6,375 bases of DNA from DAIDJM01 sp964250215 (lineage in GTDB: Bacteria > Pseudomonadota > Alphaproteobacteria > Acetobacterales > Acetobacteraceae). Shown in pieces: positions 1 to 5,275 of this stretch. The notes under the pieces are model-generated. The model was not told the DNA's origin, searched no databases, and saw only the letters and a program-made list of their open reading frames with translations. Position 1 is the first letter of the stretch, and each line of letters starts with the position of its first letter. The position numbers and the translations under genes are program-made. Location: positions 1-6,375 of the forward strand of contig CAXUEX010000153.1 in NCBI GenBank assembly GCA_964250215.1, in the 5' to 3' direction.

Positions 1-1
1 C

Positions 2-934
2 GCCTGCGCCGCGCTGGCCTGCCCCGGCGCCGCCGCCGCGCACGCCATCGCCGGCGCCCGCGTCTTCCCGGTGACCCTCACCATCGACGATCCCGGCGTG
101 GCCGACGAAGCCAGCCTGCCCACCTTCACCTGGCAGCGCAGCGGCGCCCACGGCGGCCCGGGCCCGTTGGACACCTACGGCTTCGGCTTCGAATACGACA
201 AGCGCATCACCGAAAACACGGCGCTGATCGTCAACGACGGCGCGCTGCTGGCCAGCACGCAGAACGACAAATCCCGCTTCGGCTGGAACGATGTGGTGAT
301 CACGGGAAAATGGCAGGCCTATGTGAACGGCCCGCACGAATTCCTGCTCTCGCTCGGTGTGATCCGCGAGCTGGGCCACACCGGCACGCAGCATCTGGGA
401 GCCGACGAATACGGCTTCACCGAGCCCACGCTGTATTTCGGCAAGGGCCTGGGCGATTTGCCGATCGGCGCCGCGCGCGCGTTCGCCATCACCGGCGAAA
501 TCGGCTACAGCATTGCGGACAAGGAACTGAAACAGTTGCCGGCGCCGCCGCTGAGCGTGCCCAATGCCACCATGGCCAGCATGGCGCTGTTCAACAACGG
601 CTACAGCAACCGCTGGAGCGGCGGGCTTTCGTTGCAATACAGCATCCCGTACCTGGTGTCGCAGGTGCGCGATTTGCCGGTGGGCGATTTCCTGCGGCAT
701 GTGGTGCCCATTGTGGAGGTCGCGTGGTCGTCGCCGGCCACCAGCCCGAGCAACCTGCCGACGCAGGCGGTGGTGGCGCCGGGCGCGATCTGGATCGGCA
801 GTTGGTGCCAGGTCGGCGTCGAGGCGCTGATCCCGGCCAACCGCGCCAGCGGCACGAATGTCGGCGTGATCGCGCAGTTCCACGTGTTCTTCGACGACCT
901 GCTGCCGGATTCGCTCGGCAAGCCGTTGTTTTGA
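2..934 (+). CDS. Exported, probable outer-membrane beta-barrel protein of unknown function (5' end missing)
   Basis: The reading frame is open from the first bases of the window, so the true start lies upstream; about 310 residues are visible. The first visible residues (ACAALACPGAAAAHA) look like the end of a signal peptide, followed by IAGARVFPVTLTIDDPGVADE. A GTG at 71 is in frame, but starting there would discard the export signal, so it is probably not the start. The body has alternating polar and aromatic stretches typical of beta strands (for example YGFGFEYDKRITENTALIV and WSGGLSLQYSIPYLV), and the protein ends in phenylalanine, as many outer-membrane barrels do. I do not recognise a named family; it loosely resembles barrel proteins of the phenol-degradation MetA type. 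It lies 26 bases upstream of copC, so a role in copper or metal passage across the outer membrane is possible, but this rests on context only. Confidence 0.8.
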   Translation, partial: ACAALACPGAAAAHAIAGARVFPVTLTIDDPGVADEASLPTFTWQRSGAHGGPGPLDTYGFGFEYDKRITENTALIVNDGALLASTQNDKSRFGWNDVVITGKWQAYVNGPHEFLLSLGVIRELGHTGTQHLGADEYGFTEPTLYFGKGLGDLPIGAARAFAITGEIGYSIADKELKQLPAPPLSVPNATMASMALFNNGYSNRWSGGLSLQYSIPYLVSQVRDLPVGDFLRHVVPIVEVAWSSPATSPSNLPTQAVVAPGAIWIGSWCQVGVEALIPANRASGTNVGVIAQFHVFFDDLLPDSLGKPLF

Positions 935-940
935 CGCAAT

Positions 941-953
941 CCTCCGAAGGAGG
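941..953 (+). promoter_or_regulatory. Small hairpin covering the copC ribosome binding site
   Basis: CCTCC (941-945), loop GAA, then GGAGG (949-953) form a perfect 5-base-pair inverted repeat, extendable by one T-G wobble pair. The right arm is the core of the copC Shine-Dalgarno, so folding would hide it. The stem is short, so the effect may be slight, and a regulatory role is inferred. Confidence 0.4.
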
Positions 954-955
954 GG
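947..955 (+). promoter_or_regulatory. Strong ribosome binding site of copC
   Basis: AAGGAGGGG is nearly a full match to the anti-Shine-Dalgarno sequence and ends 5 bases before the ATG at 961. It fixes the copC start, even though the copC frame stays open far upstream through the preceding gene. It is the strongest ribosome binding site in the window. Confidence 0.85.
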
Positions 956-960
956 TGAGA

Positions 961-1311
961 ATGCAAAAATATTTCGTTTCAGGTTTGCTGCTGCTGCCGC
1001 TCGGCGCATCCGCGCACGCCTTGCTGCAGCACGCGGAACCGGCCGTGGGCAGCACCGTCAGCGCGTCGCCGGCAACCCTCGCCCTTGAGTATTCCGAGGG
1101 TATCGAGCCGCTGTTCTCGCACGTGACCGTCACCGACGCGGCCGGATCCCGCGTGGACCGGAACGATCTGCACACGGCGCCCGACGACCCGAAGCGGGCC
1201 GTGATCGGGCTGCTGCCGTTGCGGCCCGGCACCTATCGCGTGGAATGGCACATGGTCTCGGTCGATACGCACAAAACCGAGGGCAGCTTCACCTTTTCGG
1301 TTGGACCATGA
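961..1311 (+). CDS. copC: Copper resistance protein CopC, periplasmic Cu(II)-binding type
   Basis: The 116-residue preprotein has a signal peptide (residues 1-18, ending GASA) and a CopC beta-sandwich domain. Cleavage after Ala18 leaves a mature protein beginning His-Ala-Leu-Leu. In CopC proteins the N-terminal histidine, together with an Asp and a His near the end, binds Cu(II). Here those are His19, Asp102 and His104 of the preprotein, within the typical segment HMVSVDTHKTEGSFTF. The Met-rich loop that binds Cu(I) in PcoC-like proteins is absent: only Met98 remains in the mature chain. The protein is therefore expected to bind Cu(II) only, in the periplasm, and to hand copper to CopD or buffer it. 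The start is set by a strong ribosome binding site. The stop (TGA 1309-1311) lies 1 base before the copD ATG, so the two are probably translationally coupled. Confidence 0.95.
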   Translation: MQKYFVSGLLLLPLGASAHALLQHAEPAVGSTVSASPATLALEYSEGIEPLFSHVTVTDAAGSRVDRNDLHTAPDDPKRAVIGLLPLRPGTYRVEWHMVSVDTHKTEGSFTFSVGP

Positions 1312-1312
1312 G

Positions 1313-2212
1313 ATGCCGCCGTTCCGGATCGATGGTGGGCTCGCGATGGCGCTGGCGCGGGGTTTGGCCGATGGCGGCCTGATCCTGGCGTTCGGCGCAC
1401 TGCTCCATGCGCGCTTTGTTGCGCCCTCAACGATGGAGGCCGAAACGCATCGGGCGCTGCGGCGATGGGCGGGCGCCAGTATCGCGTTCGCGCTGCTGGC
1501 GGCGGCGGCTTGGCTGGCTCTGGAGACGCAGTCGCTGGCCGGCGGGATTTCGGCGCCGGCGCTGCGGGCAGTGCTCGGCGGCACGCGGTTCGGCCATCTG
1601 CTGCTGGGGCGGGCGGCCTTGCTGGCTGGCGCCTGGCTGGTGTGGCGGCTCGGCTTCGGTGTCGCCGCCTGCCTGCTCGCCGGCGCGGCGCTGGCGTCCG
1701 CGGCAGGGCTTTCGCACGCGGCGGCGATGGGGCGGCCGGTCTGGCTGGGCTCGTTGCTGCTGCATCTGCTCGCGGCCGGCGCCTGGATCGGCGGCCTGGT
1801 GCCGCTGTGGCTGGTGTTGCGGCGCGAGTCGATTGCGGTTGCGGAACTGACAGCCCGGCGCTTTTCCGCGCTGGGCTTCGTGTGCGTTGCGGTTCTGCTG
1901 GCCACCGCCGCGTTGCAGGGGCTGGTGCTGGTGGGAAGCTGGCGGGGGCTGTTCGGCACCGATTATGGCTGGATGGCGCTGGCCAAGGCCGCCGGCTTCG
2001 CGGCCATGCTGGGTCTTGCCGCCCGCCACCGTTTCCGGCTGATGCCCTCGATGCGCGTCAACACCGCGATGGCCGGCACGCTGCGCCGGTCGGTGCTGGC
2101 CGAGCTCGCGGTCGGCGCCGCCGTGGTGCTGGCGGCCGGGCTGCTGGCGCAGATGGAACCCGCGATCCACCAGGTTCCAGGCGGCGGGGCCATGCGGAAT
2201 ATGCCGATGTAG
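1313..2212 (+). CDS. copD: Copper resistance protein CopD, inner-membrane copper protein
   Basis: The product has 299 residues if started at ATG 1313. It is strongly hydrophobic, with about eight membrane helices near residues 10-32, 52-72, 95-113, 115-133, 143-169, 185-208, 218-236 and 258-281. The stretch LLLHLLAAGAWIGGL (149-162) and the histidines at 95, 135 and 151 are typical of the CopD family, which works with CopC in copper uptake or handling. Arginine-rich loops (residues 34-51, 170-183 and 238-259) should be cytoplasmic, which puts both ends in the periplasm. The tail after the last helix contains PAIHQVP, a common CopD ending, and then MRNMPM, a possible Cu(I) ligand set. Start choice is uncertain: a TTG at 1301 would overlap copC by 11 bases, and an ATG at 1346 has a better ribosome binding site (GGTGGG, 6 bases away) just before helix 1. 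Confidence 0.92.
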   Translation: MPPFRIDGGLAMALARGLADGGLILAFGALLHARFVAPSTMEAETHRALRRWAGASIAFALLAAAAWLALETQSLAGGISAPALRAVLGGTRFGHLLLGRAALLAGAWLVWRLGFGVAACLLAGAALASAAGLSHAAAMGRPVWLGSLLLHLLAAGAWIGGLVPLWLVLRRESIAVAELTARRFSALGFVCVAVLLATAALQGLVLVGSWRGLFGTDYGWMALAKAAGFAAMLGLAARHRFRLMPSMRVNTAMAGTLRRSVLAELAVGAAVVLAAGLLAQMEPAIHQVPGGGAMRNMPM

Positions 2213-2229
2213 CCGGACATGTCTCTACC

Positions 2230-2259
2230 GGCGGTCTCGACAGCGGGGCAGACGCCGCC
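2230..2259 (+). other. Imperfect hairpin in the copD-yceI gap
   Basis: GGCGGTCT (2230-2237) can pair with AGAC (2250-2253) plus CGCC within 2254-2259, leaving a two-base bulge and a 12-base loop. There is no T run after it, so it is not a typical terminator. It could stabilise or separate the copCD message from the next gene, or be chance pairing in GC-rich DNA. Confidence 0.25.
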
Positions 2260-2298
2260 ACATGAATGGCCGGAATCCGCGGAGGGACCGGGACCGCA

Positions 2299-2847
2299 AT
2301 GACCGGCGCGATTACCGTGGCCGCGCCGCCGGCTCCGCCCGGGCTCTATGCGGTGCAGCCCGCGCGCACCGCGGTGGTGTTCCACCTGCGGCTTCTGGGG
2401 ATGTTTCCGGTGGCTGGCGCGTTTGCCGATGCGAGTGGCGAGTTGCGGCTGGATTTGCAGCACCCGCAGGCAATTTTGCTCTCGGTGCGCGTGAAGGTGG
2501 CGGCCGTGCACGCCTCCAGCCGGTTTTTCGCCGACCAGCTCCGGTCGGCGCGGTGGCTGGACGCGGCGGCTTATCCGGACATGCGTTTCGTCTCGCACAG
2601 CATTTCGTTCACCGCGCCCGGCCAGGCGCTTGTGCGCGGCGAGCTGACGCTGCATGGCGTGACCCGCGAGCTGACGCTGCACGCCACGTTCCGCGACAGC
2701 GGCGACGACCCGGTGACGCGCCGATACCGGCTGGACTTCGTGGCCGAGGCGGGACTGCGACGTAGCGATTTCGGCATGAAAGCGCTGCTGCCGGTGCTGA
2801 GCAACGACGTGCGGCTGACGATGCAGGCGGAATTCGAGAAGGAGTGA
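2299..2847 (+). CDS. YceI-domain lipid-binding-like protein without a visible signal peptide
   Basis: The product has 182 residues from ATG 2299. An in-frame ATG at 2266 would add 11 residues (MAGIRGGTGTA), and nothing longer is possible because TGA at 2263-2265 closes the frame. I prefer 2299 because a GGAGGG lies upstream (2281-2286, about 12 bases away), but both starts are open. The YceI lipocalin-like fold is seen throughout: YAVQPARTAVVFHLRLLGM near the start, VHASSRFFADQLRSARWLDA in the middle, GELTLHGVTRELTLHATF, and the closing RRSDFGMKALLPVLSNDVRL. YceI proteins have a tunnel that binds isoprenoid lipids and most are secreted. Here the N-terminus is only a short Ala/Pro-rich segment with no clear export signal, so it may be cytoplasmic. 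It sits downstream of copCD, and YceI genes are often found near respiratory or metal genes, but its substrate is unknown. Confidence 0.9.
   Translation: MTGAITVAAPPAPPGLYAVQPARTAVVFHLRLLGMFPVAGAFADASGELRLDLQHPQAILLSVRVKVAAVHASSRFFADQLRSARWLDAAAYPDMRFVSHSISFTAPGQALVRGELTLHGVTRELTLHATFRDSGDDPVTRRYRLDFVAEAGLRRSDFGMKALLPVLSNDVRLTMQAEFEKE
2839..2844 (+). promoter_or_regulatory. Ribosome binding site of the FAH-family gene, inside the yceI 3' end
   Basis: AAGGAG ends 6 bases before ATG 2851 and lies within the last codons of the YceI gene, whose TGA occupies 2845-2847. This supports the 2851 start and coupled translation of the two genes. Confidence 0.8.
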
Positions 2848-2850
2848 GGC

Positions 2851-3501
2851 ATGGCGGCGGTGGCGGGCGGCGGCGAATTTCCGGTGCGGCGGATCTATTG
2901 CGTTGGCCAGAATTATCGTGCGCACGCGCTGGAGATGGGCAGCCGGCCGGACCGCGAATTCCCGTTCTTCTTCGCCAAGCCCGCCGACGCCATCGTGCCG
3001 GATGGCGGCACCGTGCCCTACCCGCCGATGACGGCGCGGCTGGAGCACGAGGTGGAGCTGGTTGTGGCCATTGGCGACGACGGGACGGAGGTGTCGGCAG
3101 ATGCCACGAACGCGCTGATCTTCGGCTATGCGGTGGGGCTGGATCTGACGCGGCGGGATCTGCAGGCCGATGCCAAGAAGGCGGGCCGGCCCTGGGACAT
3201 GGCAAAGGGGTTCGACCACTCGGCGCCGCTGGGGCCCATCCTGCCCGCGGCCCGCGCGAGCGCCATGACCGCCGGAGCGATCTGGCTGGAAGTGGCCGGC
3301 GCGCGGCGGCAGAGCAGCGATATATCGGAAATGATCTGGAAAGTGCCGGAGATCGTCTCGGAGCTTTCGCGTTATGTCGGGCTGCGGTGTGGCGACCTGA
3401 TTTTCACCGGCACGCCCGAGGGAGTGGGGCCGGTGGCGCGCGGCGATGCGCTGCTGGCGCACGTGGACGGGTTGCCGGAACTGCGGGTGCGCATCGCGTA
3501 G
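2851..3501 (+). CDS. Fumarylacetoacetate hydrolase-family enzyme, fumarylpyruvate hydrolase-like
   Basis: The 216-residue protein is the usual length for short FAH-fold enzymes. Metal (Mg/Mn) ligands are Glu67 and Glu69 (in LEHEVELVV) and Asp98 (in GLDLTRRDLQ), with the same spacing as in human FAHD1. His25 and Glu28 in GQNYRAHALEMG match the lid His-Glu pair, and Lys119 in DMAKGFD matches the active-site lysine. The segments FFFAKPADAIV, VPYPPMTARLEHEVELVV and GDLIFTGTPEGVGPV resemble fumarylpyruvate hydrolases of the gentisate route (NagK type), which cleave fumarylpyruvate to fumarate and pyruvate. Other members are acylpyruvate hydrolases or oxaloacetate decarboxylases, so the exact substrate is not settled. 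It starts 3 bases after the YceI stop with a good ribosome binding site. No gentisate dioxygenase or isomerase gene is in view. Confidence 0.93.
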   Translation: MAAVAGGGEFPVRRIYCVGQNYRAHALEMGSRPDREFPFFFAKPADAIVPDGGTVPYPPMTARLEHEVELVVAIGDDGTEVSADATNALIFGYAVGLDLTRRDLQADAKKAGRPWDMAKGFDHSAPLGPILPAARASAMTAGAIWLEVAGARRQSSDISEMIWKVPEIVSELSRYVGLRCGDLIFTGTPEGVGPVARGDALLAHVDGLPELRVRIA

Positions 3502-3543
3502 CCGTCTGTCCGGCGTTATTCCCGTTGCGCTGCCCCACCGCTG

Positions 3544-3558
3544 CGCCATCATCTGGCG
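3544..3558 (+). other. Short inverted repeat upstream of the formylglutamate amidohydrolase-family gene
   Basis: CGCCA (3544-3548), TCATC, TGGCG (3554-3558) is a perfect 5-base-pair inverted repeat in the 75-base gap. It has no T run and is too weak for a terminator. It could be an operator half-site pair or chance. I saw no convincing promoter in this gap. Confidence 0.2.
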
Positions 3559-3576
3559 GATGCGGTGTGGCGCAAG

Positions 3577-4431
3577 ATGATGGATGGCGGCAGGCCCCTA
3601 TGCCCGGCTCCTGGCTTTGTATTGCGGGCGCCTGGCCGGCAGGCCGGCCGGCTGATCCTGGCCTCGCCGCATTCCGGCCATGACTACGATCCCGATTTCA
3701 TCGCCACCGCCCGGCTGGACCGGGAGACGCTGCGGCGCAGCGAGGACAGCTTTGTCGATGAAATCTTCGCGGCGGCCCCGGATCTGGGCGTGCCGCTGCT
3801 CGAGGCCCGGTTCCCCCGGGCCTTTTGCGATGTGAACCGGGAGCCGTGGGAACTCGATCCGCTGATGTTCGAGGATGCGCTTCCGGCATGGGTGAACACT
3901 TCCAGCCCGCGCGTGGGCGCCGGTCTGGGAACGATCGCGCGGGTGGCGGCCAATGGCGAGGCGATCTACGGCGTGCGGCTGCCGTTCGCGGAGGCCGAAC
4001 GGCGGGTGCGGGTGCACTGGCAGCCCTATCACGCGGCGCTGCGGGCGCTGATCGACGAAACCCGGGCGGGTTTCGGTGCCTGCTGGCTGCTCGACTGCCA
4101 TTCGATGCCGGCGCACGCGATCGGCGCGCGAAGGCCGGCGCCGGAGATTGTGCTGGGCGATGCGCATGGCACGTCGTGCGCGCCCGGCATGGTGCGGCTC
4201 GTGGAAAGCTGGCTGGAGGCGCATGGCTACCGGGTAGCGCGCAACGATCCGTATGCCGGCGGTTACGTCACCCGGCATTACGGCCGCCCGGAACAGGGCG
4301 CGCATGTGCTGCAGATCGAGATCGCGCGGTCGTTGTACATGGACGAGCGGGGCATGGCGAAGCATGAGGGCTTTGCGCGCGTGGAGCGCGACATGGCGGC
4401 GCTGGTGGCCATGCTGGCCCGGCTGGATTAA
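3577..4431 (+). CDS. N-formylglutamate amidohydrolase-family protein
   Basis: The product has 284 residues from ATG 3577. Typical family blocks occur in order: LASPHSGHDY (near 28-37), EDSFVDEIF (56-64), RFPRAFCDVNREPWELDP (78-95), HWQPYHAAL (147-155), LLDCHSMPA (171-179) and, near the end, GGYVTRHYGRPEQGAHVLQIE. His32 of SPHSG and His175 of DCHSM are likely metal or catalytic residues. The family hydrolyses N-formyl-L-glutamate to glutamate and formate, as in the last step of one histidine degradation route, or acts on related N-acyl amino acids. No other histidine-use genes are visible, so the substrate is open and I give no symbol. The protein lacks a signal peptide and is expected to be cytoplasmic. 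The start is uncertain: GTG 3565, ATG 3577 and ATG 3580 are all in frame, and none has a strong ribosome binding site. Confidence 0.92.
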   Translation: MMDGGRPLCPAPGFVLRAPGRQAGRLILASPHSGHDYDPDFIATARLDRETLRRSEDSFVDEIFAAAPDLGVPLLEARFPRAFCDVNREPWELDPLMFEDALPAWVNTSSPRVGAGLGTIARVAANGEAIYGVRLPFAEAERRVRVHWQPYHAALRALIDETRAGFGACWLLDCHSMPAHAIGARRPAPEIVLGDAHGTSCAPGMVRLVESWLEAHGYRVARNDPYAGGYVTRHYGRPEQGAHVLQIEIARSLYMDERGMAKHEGFARVERDMAALVAMLARLD

Positions 4432-4449
4432 CCGGGGCGAAAGCGGGGC

Positions 4450-4464
4450 GCCGCAGATTGCGGC
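4450..4464 (+). other. Hairpin just before the transglycosylase start codon
   Basis: GCCGCA (4450-4455), loop GAT, TGCGGC (4459-4464) form a perfect 6-base-pair stem ending 2 bases before ATG 4467. It occupies the place where a ribosome binding site should be, and no clear Shine-Dalgarno is seen there. It also contains the alternative TTG start at 4458. Its function is unknown. Confidence 0.35.
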
Positions 4465-4466
4465 CG

Positions 4467-5231
4467 ATGCGAACTGCCGGCCTGTTTGTGTTGCCTTGGC
4501 TGCTGGGGGCGCCAGCGGTGGCGCAGCCGGGGCCGGCGTCGCTGTGCCGGGCGGCCATTGCCGCGGCCGAGGCCGGCACCCGCATCCCCGATGCGTTTCT
4601 CTCGGCGATCGGCCGCGTGGAATCCGGGCGGGCGGACGCCGATGGCGCGGTGGCCCCCTGGCCATGGACCGTGAATGCGCAGGGCCAGGGTCATTTCTAC
4701 GATACCAAGGCAGAAGCGGTGGCCGCGGTGCAGGCGTTTCAGGCGCAGGGCGTGCGGTCCATCGATGTCGGCTGCTTGCAGGTGAACCTCGCGCAGCACC
4801 CGGATGCGTTCGCCTCGCTGGAACAGGCGTTCGATCCGGCGGCGAACGCCGCCTATGCCGCGCGCTTTCTGCAGAGCTTGTTTGCTCAGACCGGCAGTTG
4901 GCCGCTTGCGGCGGCGGCATATCATTCGCAAACGCCCGGGATCGGCGCCGATTATCAGCGCAAGGTGCTCTCGGAATGGGCCGTGCCCGATCGGCCGGGG
5001 CGGCGGCCGCCTTTGACTGCGACCGCCAAGGCGCCGGCCATTTTGGCCACGTTGGCGCCCGAGGCGGCGCCCGAGGCAGCGCCCGGAGTGGGGGCCGCAC
5101 TGCCGGCGGGCGGCCTGGTGCGGGTTTTGCGTTTGCCGGGCGCGGGCGCCGCCACCTCCACCACGGGGCGCGACCTCGCGGCCTATCGCCGCCTGCCGGT
5201 GCGGCTGGCTTCGGTGTTCCGGCCGCGCTGA
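4467..5231 (+). CDS. Exported lytic transglycosylase, SLT domain
   Basis: The product has 254 residues from ATG 4467. A TTG at 4458 would add three residues, but ATG gives a classic signal peptide, MRTAGLFVLPWLLGAPAVAQ, cleaved around Ala19. The SLT fold (about residues 27-175) carries the catalytic glutamate Glu52 in AIGRVESGR, followed by SIDVGCLQVNLAQHP (98-112, where many relatives have GLMQVN), AANAAYAARFL and AAAAYHSQTP (near 148-157). Such enzymes cut the glycan strands of peptidoglycan between MurNAc and GlcNAc, forming 1,6-anhydro ends. The SIDVG-LQ-N pattern also recalls VirB1-type enzymes that open the wall for secretion or flagellar machines, but no such genes are in view. Cys27 and Cys103 could form a disulfide. 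Beyond the domain is an Ala/Pro-rich tail with a short tandem repeat and a basic C-terminus. The gap to the upstream gene is 35 bases. Confidence 0.92.
   Translation: MRTAGLFVLPWLLGAPAVAQPGPASLCRAAIAAAEAGTRIPDAFLSAIGRVESGRADADGAVAPWPWTVNAQGQGHFYDTKAEAVAAVQAFQAQGVRSIDVGCLQVNLAQHPDAFASLEQAFDPAANAAYAARFLQSLFAQTGSWPLAAAAYHSQTPGIGADYQRKVLSEWAVPDRPGRRPPLTATAKAPAILATLAPEAAPEAAPGVGAALPAGGLVRVLRLPGAGAATSTTGRDLAAYRRLPVRLASVFRPR
5055..5086 (+). repeat. 12-base tandem repeat in the transglycosylase tail
   Basis: GCGCCCGAGGCG (5055-5066) is repeated as GCGCCCGAGGCA (5067-5078) and begins a third time as GCGCCCGG (5079-5086), about 2.6 copies. It keeps frame and encodes an Ala-Pro-Glu-Ala repeat in the flexible tail, probably a linker that grew by slippage. 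Confidence 0.75.
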
Positions 5232-5246
5232 GTTGGCGTTAAGGAA

Positions 5247-5264
5247 GCTGCCGGGATCGGCAGC
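5247..5264 (+). other. Strong hairpin immediately upstream of the solute-binding protein ribosome binding site
   Basis: GCTGCCG (5247-5253), loop GGAT, CGGCAGC (5258-5264) form a perfect 7-base-pair GC-rich stem in the 44-base gap. It abuts the GAGG ribosome binding site (5265-5268). The following bases, GAGGTTTCGTC, are not a T run, so it is not a standard terminator. It could protect mRNA, act as an attenuator-like element or tune translation; these roles are inferred. Confidence 0.45.
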
Positions 5265-5268
5265 GAGG
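5265..5268 (+). promoter_or_regulatory. Ribosome binding site of the solute-binding protein gene
   Basis: GAGG lies 7 bases before ATG 5276 and directly follows the 7-base-pair hairpin, supporting the 5276 start. Confidence 0.6.
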
Positions 5269-5275
5269 TTTCGTC

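Noticed and set aside
310..960. Upstream extension of the copC frame through the first gene
   Set aside because: The frame is open only by chance. The translation is Arg/Gly/Ala-rich, and the ATG at 961 has a strong ribosome binding site followed at once by a signal peptide.
2216..2223. Palindrome GACATGTC just after the copD stop
   Set aside because: At only 8 bases with no partner site or promoter-like elements, it is likely chance.
3318..3327. Perfect 10-base palindrome CGATATATCG, locally AT-rich
   Set aside because: It lies inside the FAH-family coding region and encodes ordinary residues (SDIS), with no nearby start or second copy.
1963..3552. A 529-codon open frame on the minus strand opposite copD, yceI and the FAH-family gene
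   Set aside because: It covers three well-recognised plus-strand genes. Its product is rich in Arg, His, Pro and Gln with no domain pattern, as expected of an antisense frame in GC-rich DNA.
3502..3576. Possible promoter in the longest gene gap after the FAH-family gene
   Set aside because: No pair of -35 and -10 like boxes with proper spacing was found. The gap holds only a weak 5-base-pair inverted repeat.
3598..5100. A 500-codon open frame on the minus strand opposite the amidohydrolase and transglycosylase genes
   Set aside because: The composition is Arg/Pro/Ala-rich and low in complexity with no recognisable fold, while both opposite genes show clear conserved motifs.
5247..5275. Rho-independent terminator between the transglycosylase and solute-binding protein genes
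   Set aside because: The stem is good, but the bases after it on either strand lack a T run, and a ribosome binding site follows directly.
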